NCBI RefSeq assembly: GCF_000311785.1
Contig: NZ_HE978535.1
Span: forward strand, 304,579-368,578
DNA: 64,000 bases
Direction of reading: 5' to 3'
DNA from: Brevibacillus massiliensis
GTDB lineage: Bacteria; Bacillota; Bacilli; Brevibacillales; Brevibacillaceae
The notes beneath the pieces are model-generated. The model was not told where the DNA came from and made no database searches. It worked only from the letters and a program-made list of their open reading frames with translations. Every line of letters begins with the position of its first letter. Position 1 is the stretch's first letter. Shown piece after piece: positions 56,823 through 64,000 of the stretch. The translations under genes were made by a program, and so were the position numbers.

Positions 56823-56849
56823 GGGGTTGGAACGGCTGTAAACAGGTTC

Positions 56850-56897
56850 AGCCTGCAGGCGATGTTTCGCTCAGAAACGGGTCTGCAGGCTTTTTTT
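56850..56897 (+). terminator. Rho-independent terminator after the APC permease gene
   Basis: AGCCTGCAG at 56850-56858 pairs with CTGCAGGCT at 56883-56891, followed by TTTTTT. Confidence 0.8.
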
Positions 56898-57001
56898 CGT
56901 TCATGCTGCGAAACGGGGAGGGCAGGGAGACTGGATAAACTTTTGTTTGCGTGATAAACTAATGTTTGGTGGGCGGCGCTTTCGCAAAGGGAGGGAAACG
57001 C

Positions 57002-58097
57002 TTGGACAAGGAGCAACAGATTCTTCAGCATATCCGCCTCAATCCTTTTATCACCCAGCAGGAGCTGGCAGGCAAGATCGGCATTTCCCGCTCGGCGGTG
57101 GCCGGCTATATCGCAGCATTGACAAAGCGCGGCGAAATCAAGGGGCGCGCTTACATCCTCCGCGAGGACGCCTTGGTTACCTGCATCGGCGGCGCCAATC
57201 TGGACCGCAAGGCACACAGGCAAGCAGAAGGTGCAGCTGCATTCATCCAACCCGGTCACGATCTCTGAATCATGTGGAGGAGTGGCCCGCAATGTGGCCG
57301 AAAACCTGAGTCGGCTCGGCTGCACGGTGTCGTTGATCACCAGTCTTGGCGATGATAAAGAGGGAGGCTGGATTCTGCAAGAGTCGAAGAAGCACGGGAT
57401 TGATGTGAGTCAAGTCTGGGTGCTGCCTGCCGAACGGACGGGAACCTACACCGCCCTGCTCGATTCGGATGGGGAGATGACGGTCGCCCTGGCAAATATG
57501 GACATCTACGATCAGGTTGTACCCGACATGATTGCGGAGAAGTGGTCGCATATCGCGGCCTCGCGCGCTGTTTTTCTCGATACGAACTTTCCGGAAGAAA
57601 GCCTTGCTTACCTGATCAACCGCTGCCGGGACGAAAATATCCCCCTGTACGTCGATCCGATCTCTTCGGCCAAGGCAAAAAAACTTCCGCCGCTGCTCGA
57701 AGGCGTGGATACGATCCTGCCAAACAGGGAACAGGCTGAGCAGCTGGCCGGGATGGAGATCAAATCGCCGGCCGACTGTCGGGCAGCTTGCGAGAAAATC
57801 AGGGAGCGGGGCGTAAAAAACGTCATCGTGACGCTGGGCGAGTCGGGCATCTTCTACTTGACGCCAGATGGCTCCGAGCATCTCCCGCCTTTTCCCACAG
57901 AAGTCGTCGATGTCACAGGGGCAGGGGACGCATTTGACGCGGGCTTTTTGTACGGAATCATACACGGTGAAGAGCTGCCGCGGGCTTGCTTGTTGGGACT
58001 GGCGGCGTCCAGCCTGACGCTGCAAACGGAACAGTCGGTATCCCCGCATCTGCGGCCGGAGCAACTCACCCTACTAGCAGAGGAGAGAATAAAATGA
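57002..58097 (+). pseudogene. psuK: HTH-fused pseudouridine kinase, frameshifted at a CA repeat
   Basis: The gene encodes an N-terminal winged helix-turn-helix (ILQHIRLNPFITQQELAGKI, then SRSAVAGYIAAL) joined to a PfkB-family kinase (TCIGGANLDRKAH, CGGVARNVAENLSRLG, and the C-terminal DVTGAGDAFDAGF with catalytic Asp). The frame breaks in CACACA at 57213-57218; one more CA gives DRKAHTGKQKVQLHSSNPVTISES. The downstream frame is open from 57231 to 58097 and overlaps psuG by ATGA. The kinase would phosphorylate pseudouridine; the HTH half may regulate the locus. Start is TTG at 57002 after AAAGGGAGGG. Confidence 0.85.
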
Positions 58098-59017
58098 AAG
58101 AATACCTGACGTTTACAAAAGAGGTTCAGCACGCCCTGGAAAACAACCTGCCAATCGTGGCGCTGGAGACGACGATCATCTCCCACGGCATGCCTTATCC
58201 GCAAAACATCGAGATGGCGAGGCAGGTGGAACAGATTATCCGCGATAACGGCGCGATCCCCGCGACAATCGGGATCATGAACGGCAAGATCAAGATCGGC
58301 CTGGATGAACAAGAATTGGAAGAGTTTGCGACCAATCAAGAAGTAGAAAAAGTAAGCCGCCGTGATTTTCCATACATCCTCGCCACCGGCAAAATCGGTG
58401 CCACTACGGTTGCGGCGACGATGATTGCCGCCGGGCTTGCCGGTATCAAAGTGTTTGCCACGGGCGGCATCGGCGGTGTCCACCGCGAAGGGGAGGTGAC
58501 CTGGGATGTCTCGGCCGACTTGACCGAATTGGCCCGGACCAATGTCGCTGTCGTTTGCGCCGGTGCCAAATCCATCCTCGACATCGGCAGGACTTTGGAA
58601 TACCTGGAGACGCAAGGGGTGCCTGTCGTCGGGTATCAGTGCAGCGAATTCCCGTCGTTCTACTCTCGTGAAAGCGGCTACCAGGTCGATTTCCGGCTTG
58701 ACTCTCCGGAAGCAGTAGCTGCCGTGATGGATACGAAGTGGAAGCTGGGGCTGGATGGCGGTTTGGTCATCGCCAACCCGGTGCCGGAAGCGGACGCCCT
58801 GCCGCACGGAGAGATCGAAGCGGCCATCGGGCAAGCCCTGCAAGAAGCCAAAGCGAACGGCATCACGGGCAAGCATGTGACACCGTTTCTGCTGGACAGG
58901 GTCAAACAGCTGACCGCGGGGAAAAGTCTGCAAACCAATATCTCCCTGGTGAAGCACAATGCCGAAGTGGCAGCAAAAATTGCCGTTGCGCTGCAGGCCA
59001 ATGAATTAAATCGGTAA
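58094..59017 (+). CDS. psuG: Pseudouridine-5'-phosphate glycosidase
   Basis: The 307-residue enzyme matches Psu[17 protein letters not shown] at the start, [15 protein letters not shown] (catalytic Lys), [12 protein letters not shown] and [15 protein letters not shown], plus [11 protein letters not shown]. It splits pseudouridine 5'-phosphate into uracil and ribose 5-phosphate. The ATG at 58094 overlaps the psuK stop and follows AGAGGAGAG, so translation is coupled to the kinase frame. The product looks intact although psuK upstream is broken. Confidence 0.94.
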   Translation: MKEYLTFTKEVQHALENNLPIVALETTIISHGMPYPQNIEMARQVEQIIRDNGAIPATIGIMNGKIKIGLDEQELEEFATNQEVEKVSRRDFPYILATGKIGATTVAATMIAAGLAGIKVFATGGIGGVHREGEVTWDVSADLTELARTNVAVVCAGAKSILDIGRTLEYLETQGVPVVGYQCSEFPSFYSRESGYQVDFRLDSPEAVAAVMDTKWKLGLDGGLVIANPVPEADALPHGEIEAAIGQALQEAKANGITGKHVTPFLLDRVKQLTAGKSLQTNISLVKHNAEVAAKIAVALQANELNR

Positions 59018-59050
59018 AAGGCCATTCCCAACGGTCGGGAATGGCCTTTT
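59016..59050. terminator. Bidirectional terminator between psuG and the SpeD-SpeE gene
   Basis: A perfect 14-bp stem, AAAAGGCCATTCCC at 59016-59029 with GGGAATGGCCTTTT at 59037-59050, lies between two converging genes and works on both strands. Confidence 0.85.
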
Positions 59051-60348
59051 TACCAGTCCGGACCCACCTCTTCAGCAAAGAGCCTATGGAGTGTCAGACA
59101 GTCAAGCGAATTTACTTTTGCCTGCAGCCGCTTGGATGCGACCTCCGCCTCGTACTGAAACAGGGACGTGAGATCTTCCGGCAGCGTCCGGTTCTCTACT
59201 GACGGCGTCAGGACAGCGGGCATCTCCAGCACTGCCGCAGCCAGGTGAAAGCCCCAATCGCCAAAGGAAGGAACCCTGACGTGGTAGCTGCGTGTCGCAA
59301 GCCCTGCGCTCTCAAACGTTCTGGCGATCGACCAGTAGACCAGGGGGGCTTCTTCCGGCGACTGCGCCTGACAGACGATCAGCCCTCCGGGGAGCAGCCG
59401 CTGGGCCAGTTGCTGATAAAACTCCCTGGTGTAGAGGCGGGCGATCACCTCGTCAGCGGGGTCGGGAAGATCGATCATGATGATGTTGTACCGGCCTGCC
59501 TTGGTGATAAAGTCTTCCGCATCCTCAAGGTGAACGTGAGTGCGGCGGTCGGTAAGCGCCCCTTGATTCAGACAGACAAATTCAGGCAGCGTCCGGGCCA
59601 ATCCGATCACCACCGGATCGATATCAACCAGATCAACGCGGCCGACATCCGGATATTTGAGCACCTCGCGCAGCGCAAGCCCGTCCCCCCCTCCGAGAAT
59701 CAAGACCCTGTCCCGCGAACTGGCCAGTTCCAACACCGGGTGAACGAGCGCCTCATGGTAGACTCTCTCGTCTACAGAGCTAAATTGCAGCTGCTGATTC
59801 AAGTACATCCGCAGATCGGTTACCTCGCAGAGAAAAATGTCTTGGAACGCGCTGCTTCCGTCGAATACCACCCTGTGCTCTTTTGACGACAAATCCATCA
59901 GCTCGGCGAGATCTTTTCCCGTTCCCCTGCCTTCTTTGTGCCGGGAGGGCTGGCCTTCGTTCTCATCAATCCGGGAGGCCCGGTCTGGTTCCTCGTCCAG
60001 AGCAGCGTGATGATGTGACTGGCCGCGGGTAAGGTCATAGACAAAGATCTGAACCGGTGAGAGTTCTTCCAAAAACCGTTCAGGGTGTTTTAAGCCGATT
60101 TTGCTTGAAAGGAAGTCAAGCGTAATGTACTGCTGCTTTGCCGAAACAAAGACAGACATGCAGGAAAAGGCACCGATGATCGTTCCCATGATCCCGTACG
60201 GCTGCCTGCGAAAGTGAGTGTACAGCACTTTTTCCCCTAATAGAGAGACCTCTTGGGTCAGGGCTGTTTTTACGGTTTCCAGCTGATTCAGTTTGCCAGA
60301 CGGGCATCCAAAGGCCTCAATGATGAGATGCTTTTCCAGCGTGATCAA
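59050..60348 (-). CDS. SpeD-SpeE fusion protein, degenerate SpeD domain
   Basis: The 432-residue protein begins with a SpeD-like domain (about 1-95: EKHLIIEAFGCPSGKLNQLE). The pyruvoyl motif region reads FSCMSVFVSAK at 61-71 where active SpeD has ESHLSIHTWPE. Ser62 remains, but the preceding Glu, the catalytic His at position 67 and the later Cys (Ser82 here) are changed. A His/Glu/Asp-rich linker at about 110-160 leads to a SpeE-like aminopropyltransferase domain with ILGGGDGLALREV, VDLVDIDP and MIDLPDPAD and a YTREFY motif. The methyltransferase-like fold and aminopropyl site seem complete. Start at 60348 follows AAAGGGGG on the minus strand. Confidence 0.75.
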   Translation of the reverse strand: MITLEKHLIIEAFGCPSGKLNQLETVKTALTQEVSLLGEKVLYTHFRRQPYGIMGTIIGAFSCMSVFVSAKQQYITLDFLSSKIGLKHPERFLEELSPVQIFVYDLTRGQSHHHAALDEEPDRASRIDENEGQPSRHKEGRGTGKDLAELMDLSSKEHRVVFDGSSAFQDIFLCEVTDLRMYLNQQLQFSSVDERVYHEALVHPVLELASSRDRVLILGGGDGLALREVLKYPDVGRVDLVDIDPVVIGLARTLPEFVCLNQGALTDRRTHVHLEDAEDFITKAGRYNIIMIDLPDPADEVIARLYTREFYQQLAQRLLPGGLIVCQAQSPEEAPLVYWSIARTFESAGLATRSYHVRVPSFGDWGFHLAAAVLEMPAVLTPSVENRTLPEDLTSLFQYEAEVASKRLQAKVNSLDCLTLHRLFAEEVGPDW

Positions 60349-60541
60349 AAAGAATCCCCCTTTCAGATGATTTGACTGGCTTCATTATCTTATTCGGCCG
60401 CATATGGTTGGTCATTCTTTGCCAGGATTTGTGCGAATGAGCCATTGCAGAAGAAGCAAATTTGTCCTCCTCCGAAGACATACCTGTCCCATTCGCTTCA
60501 TACATTGGACAAAGGTGATACACTAGTTCGGAGGAAAAAGG

Positions 60542-62062
60542 ATGAGGCTACCAGTCATCTTCAAGCAGATGGTTCTTCGCACCAGTGCCATTTTTCTCGT
60601 GAAAGTCATCGGTGCTTTAGTCCGCATTCCGATGTTTCGCATGCTTGGTCCGGAAGGGATTGGCCTGTACGAAATGGCATACGCTTTTTACGGATTCGTG
60701 CTGTCGATCGTATCAGGGGGCTTTCCGTCCGCATTGGCGCTTACCACCGCCAAAAACAGGCGGCGCGGATACGGGATCTATTGGATTGTCTTTTTGCTCT
60801 TGGCATTGGCAGGCGGATTGTGCGGTCTGGCTTCCTATCATTACGCACCGCAGATCGCTGCGATGTTTGGCAACCCTAATCTCGTCTGGCCTCTCCGGCT
60901 GCTGGCTCCGGCCATGATGATCGTCCCTCTGCTCGGCATCACCAGGGGATTTCTGCAGGGAATCGAGTCGTACGGGACGATTGCCGCGTCAGAAGTGATT
61001 GAACAGCTGGTCCGTGTCACGACCATCTTGGTATGTGTAACCATGTGGACAAGTTACGGCATTGGACGTGCTGTCGGAGGTGCGACGTTCGGGGCATCGA
61101 CCGGAGCGTTCGTCGCCTTTGTGTTCCTGTTCGCTGTCCTGATGTTTCGGATGAAAAAGCGGGAGGCCGTCAGCAAACTTCCCCTTCCCCTGGCGAAAAG
61201 AAAGGATACGGGCATTATCGTTTTTTTTTACACATCCGTCTCCGTTCTCGCTACACGCCTGTTCATCCCGATGGCAGATTTTATTGATACGTTGATCGTT
61301 CCCCACCGCCTGGTCGATTCTGGACTGACGATTCATCAGGCGACGGCCATCTACGGAGAGATTTCCGGAATGGCGGCCACGATTACGTATCTTCCGACCA
61401 TTATCACCGCTGCCCTGTCCCATACACTGGCCGCAAAAATCACCGCCGACTGGGCAAGAGGGCGGATGGATCGATTCCGCTGGCGCATTTCCAAGGCATT
61501 TGAATTCGGATGGTTATGGGGAGCTGCTGCATCGGGATTTCTCTATTTTTACGCCAACGATTTATCAGTTCTCATCATGGGTGATGAATCGCTAACCAAT
61601 CCGATCCGGTATACCTCGATGGCTCCGATGCTGGTCGGCCTGTTTGAGCTGTCCAATACGGTCATCTGGGTGACCGAGATGCGGAAGGCCCCTGTCATCG
61701 GTTTGGCCGTAGGCGAAGTATGCACGATAGTGATCAGCTATGTGCTGTGCGCGATCCCCGGAATGGGCCATCTGGCCGCTGCCATCGGACTGTTGACGCT
61801 GGAATTTGTCGCAACCGCCTGGAATCTTGGGGCGTTGAAGTGGAAGGTAAAAGGTTTCTTTCCGCTCGGGTCAATCTTTCAGGAAACAGTCGTGCTGTTC
61901 GGCATTGTCGGCTGCAGTTTTTTTGCGGTGAATCTGCTGGTCGAGCTGCTTCCGTGGTCGGAGTACATGCGCATGATTGCCAGATTGGTCCTCTCGTTTG
62001 GATTGATGATGCTCTATTTTTTGGTTCGGTTTTTGGGATTCTACAAGAAGAGCCTTCACTGA
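60542..62062 (+). CDS. Polysaccharide flippase, SpoVB-like (MOP family)
   Basis: The 506-residue protein has about 14 membrane segments. SAIFLVKVIGALVRIPMFRMLGPEGIGLYEMAYAFYG in two blocks is typical of SpoVB/YtgP-type flippases, and ITRGFLQGIESYGTIAASEVIEQ supports it. SpoVB is needed for spore cortex, but paralogues exist, so the role is not fixed. The ATG at 60542 follows GGAGGAAAAAGG. Upstream TCATACAT at 60498 and GATACACT at 60517 loosely resemble a sigma-E promoter, with spacing too short to be sure. Confidence 0.85.
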   Translation: MRLPVIFKQMVLRTSAIFLVKVIGALVRIPMFRMLGPEGIGLYEMAYAFYGFVLSIVSGGFPSALALTTAKNRRRGYGIYWIVFLLLALAGGLCGLASYHYAPQIAAMFGNPNLVWPLRLLAPAMMIVPLLGITRGFLQGIESYGTIAASEVIEQLVRVTTILVCVTMWTSYGIGRAVGGATFGASTGAFVAFVFLFAVLMFRMKKREAVSKLPLPLAKRKDTGIIVFFYTSVSVLATRLFIPMADFIDTLIVPHRLVDSGLTIHQATAIYGEISGMAATITYLPTIITAALSHTLAAKITADWARGRMDRFRWRISKAFEFGWLWGAAASGFLYFYANDLSVLIMGDESLTNPIRYTSMAPMLVGLFELSNTVIWVTEMRKAPVIGLAVGEVCTIVISYVLCAIPGMGHLAAAIGLLTLEFVATAWNLGALKWKVKGFFPLGSIFQETVVLFGIVGCSFFAVNLLVELLPWSEYMRMIARLVLSFGLMMLYFLVRFLGFYKKSLH

Positions 62063-62184
62063 TGCTGTCTCAAGCGAGTGTTCGAGCTTCCCGCTGCTTG
62101 GCATAAAAAATCCGCTCGGGTCCAAAATAACACTGGGGCCTGCTATCGTATCAGGGCCGAGAAAAAGGGGAGATAGCCTTGATC

Positions 62185-63383
62185 ATGAAGCGAAACGACA
62201 AGCAAGCGGACGTGTATTGCCGGTGAAATGGTAGTGTATACTCGCCGCTGTCTGTATGTCCTTGCTCTATCCGGCTCTGTCCCAAGCCGAGCCAAACGGG
62301 GAGCCGGAATCAGAAGTGAGGCAATTTTTGACGCAGTTGTATGAAGATCGTACTCAATTTTTAATCAACGAACGCCCCGAATCAATCGAGAAGTATTATC
62401 TGTAAGCAAATACCAGCCGCTACGCGAAGATACATGAGCAAAAAAGAAGTCAGTACATCAACGCCTGGGCCAAGAAAAGAGGTCTTGATTTCACAAATGC
62501 CGAGACCTCCCTCCGGTTTATCCGCATTCGTACAGAGGGGGAGCGGGCTAAAGCATACCTGATTCAGACGCTGAAACTGACCTACATATACGAGGGTCAA
62601 CCGTTCCTGCCTCACCATTTTGGCATCGGCACCCGCCATGCCCTTACGCTGAAGAAGGCCGGCGGAGAATGGAAGGTGCTCAGCGAGTGGTACACGGACC
62701 CGATTGAAGAGGATATCGACATTATTCCTGCAGATGCTCCGGCAGATTCGCTCTATACACCGCGGAACAGCAAAAAGCAGAAAAACCAGAAAAACCAGGT
62801 GGAAACCTTCCGCATTATGGAGGGACAAGCGATGGGGAAAAAGAAGCGGTACCACCGGGACCGTGCCGTAGCCTACGCGCAAAAATACGCGGGAGCTGCG
62901 TGGGGGGCGGGGAATAACAATCGATACAACAAAAGCTATCGGGATTATACGTACCTGGGCGGGGATTGCACGAATTTTGCCTCGCAGGTGATCGGAGATC
63001 CGAAAGAAGGCGGGGGTCTGCCGATGACGATGGGGTGGCGATACTGGTACAATTCTGGCGGCACGCGGAGCTGGGTGCAGACGGATGCCTTTAAAAATTT
63101 CCTTTTAAACAGAGGGTACGGCCGACTGATCGCCCGCGGGTATTTTGCCGACGTTGTAAAGCCCACTGATCGCTATCCCAAAGGGGCGATCAGCGTGCTT
63201 CAGCCCGGCGATCTGATCGCCTACGAATTTAACGGAGATGTCGATCATTTCTCCGTGGTCGTCGGGTATGACCGCTACGGTTACCCGCTGGTCAATTCAC
63301 ATACCGGCGATCGAAATCTCGTTCCCTGGGACTTGGGCTGGGGCATGTCAACCAAATTTTTGCTAATCCATATCAACGATTGA
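62185..63383 (+). pseudogene. Putative amidase-domain (Amidase_6) protein gene with stops
   Basis: The 3' frame encodes an Amidase_6-type domain: YLGGDCTNFASQVIGDP with the catalytic Cys, DHFSVVVGYDRYGYPLVNSHTGDRN with the His, and a WGMSTKFLLIHIND end. Upstream in the same frame are TAA at 62403-62405 and TAG at 62232-62234, the latter inside a signal-peptide-like stretch (CILAAVCMSLLYPALSQA). The start with AAAAAGGGGAGA and ATG at 62185 is in another frame. So the gene has at least two stops and a frameshift. It would have been a secreted peptidoglycan or peptide amidase. Confidence 0.78.
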
Positions 63384-63386
63384 CAC

Positions 63387-63419
63387 GCAAAAGAGCTGAC
63401 GCGAGGCCAGCTCTTTTGC
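63387..63419. terminator. Bidirectional terminator after the amidase remnant
   Basis: GCAAAAGAGCTG at 63387-63398 pairs perfectly with CAGCTCTTTTGC at 63408-63419. It also ends the converging permease fragment. Confidence 0.75.
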
Positions 63420-63427
63420 TATTTGGT

Positions 63428-63853
63428 TCAATTGTCTGCCGCGGCCTCCCGGATCATCCGCCTTTGCTTCCACCTTCTCCAGATGATCCCGTGCGCGGGA
63501 GAGAAGAGGAAGGCTGCGATGAAGAAGCAGCCGGCAACACTGATCATGCAGCCCGCGATCGAGGCATCCAGCAGGTGGGCAGTGTAATACCCGAGTACCG
63601 AACAGAGACTGCCGATGGCAACACTGTACAGCAGCATTCGGCTCAAACGCTCCGTGAGCAGATATGCCGCAGCCGGAGGCACCACCAGCATTCCGACCAC
63701 CAGGATCGCTCCTACACTCTCGAAGGAGGCGACTGTCGTGACCGAAACAAGCCCCATGAGCAAATAGTGAAAGAGAGCGACCGGTATCTCTGTAGCTGCC
63801 GCCATCATCGGATCAAATGAACAGAATTTAAATTGTTTGTAGAATCCGCAGAT
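63428..63853 (-). pseudogene. Metal ABC transporter permease (ABC-3 family), 3' fragment
   Basis: The minus-strand frame of about 140 codons matches the C-terminal half of a ZnuB/MntB-type permease: FYKQFKFCSFDPMMAAATEI, then VGAILVVGMLVVPPAAAYLL and a run of four membrane helices, ending with a basic tail. The frame continues upstream of the internal ATG at 63808 to a stop at 63872-63874 with no family sequence, so about 150 N-terminal residues are absent. No ATPase or binding protein gene is visible. Confidence 0.75.
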
Positions 63854-63957
63854 GAGGCTATGTGGTAAAAATTACATTGTCAATACGATTCGCATCGCTT
63901 GTTGGGCGGAGTGATCTGCCTGCTTCCGCCAACGATTTTCAAGGGAGGGGAGAGGGG

Positions 63958-64000
63958 ATGATTTCGAATCGCGCGCATGCACGAACGGGGGCGTGCATAG
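63958..64000 (+). CDS. Possible gene start at window edge (partial)
   Basis: ATG at 63958 follows a strong AAGGGAGGGGAGAGGGG. Fourteen codons (MISNRAHARTGACI) remain before the window ends, so it cannot be identified. A short palindrome, ATGCACG with CGTGCAT at 63977-63998, lies inside it and could instead be part of a regulatory hairpin. Confidence 0.3.
   Translation, partial: MISNRAHARTGACI

Noticed and set aside
63861-63960. Zur or MntR operator before the metal permease fragment
   Set aside because: The sequence has AT-rich symmetry (TTACATTGTCAATACGATT) but no clear match to either consensus, and it is not at a real promoter for the fragment.

Overview
The window comes from a Gram-positive, endospore-forming Bacillales bacterium with fairly high GC, most like a Brevibacillus or Paenibacillus relative. 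The evidence is strong purine-rich ribosome binding sites, frequent GTG and TTG starts, a Tlp spore-protein gene, a SpoVB-like flippase, ABC-F and LCP proteins, a CpsD/CpsB-type exopolysaccharide kinase/phosphatase pair and intrinsic terminators. Species cannot be fixed by eye. I see no rRNA, tRNA, CRISPR array or intact insertion sequence.

Layout. (1) 0.1-7.8 kb: a catabolic locus with DUF917 and DUF1177 proteins, a PucR regulator, an Asp/Glu/hydantoin racemase-family protein, a broken aroM, an OPT/YSL transporter and an M29-like aminopeptidase. (2) 7.9-20.8 kb: housekeeping and stress genes, namely a thioredoxin-like protein, a GNAT protein, a hydrolase, a dinB remnant, HIT, a TetR regulator with a membrane protein, ABC-F, mnmA, tlp, an ACT protein, CDGSH, an ABC ATPase remnant, a lipoprotein, a Q/Y-rich protein and an EamA transporter. 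Two palindromic non-coding elements lie here. (3) 20.9-29.4 kb: class II ribonucleotide reductase nrdJ behind two NrdR-like boxes, dut, a frameshifted pncA with pncB, an FAH-family enzyme, small proteins and pepF. (4) 29.4-54.3 kb: a long exopolysaccharide operon behind a structured leader resembling the EAR antitermination RNA. (5) 54.4-64.0 kb: an aldo/keto reductase, an APC permease, pseudouridine catabolism (frameshifted psuK, intact psuG), a SpeD-SpeE fusion, a SpoVB-like flippase, a broken amidase and a truncated metal-ABC permease.

The exopolysaccharide operon looks like a Wzx/Wzy system: co-polymerase, tyrosine kinase, PHP phosphatase, flippase, polymerase-like protein, three glycosyltransferases, a PglC-like initiating transferase and an LCP protein that may anchor the polymer. 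The precursor enzymes predict UDP-Glc to UDP-GlcA to UDP-GalA (GalU, Ugd, epimerase), an N-acetylated amino-uronic acid (TviB/WbpA-like dehydrogenase) and a 4-amino-4,6-dideoxy sugar (CapD/PglF-like dehydratase plus DegT-family aminotransferase). Next to these sit a LysA-like decarboxylase and an ATP-grasp ligase, which could add an unusual amino-acyl or amine group. This trio is the best candidate for new chemistry in the window.

Nine genes are visibly broken or truncated: aroM, dinB, a GlnQ-like ATPase, pncA, asnB, psuK, an Amidase_6 protein, a metal permease and, possibly, the end of a deacetylase gene. Some are clear deletions. Others are single short-repeat indels that could also be sequencing errors.
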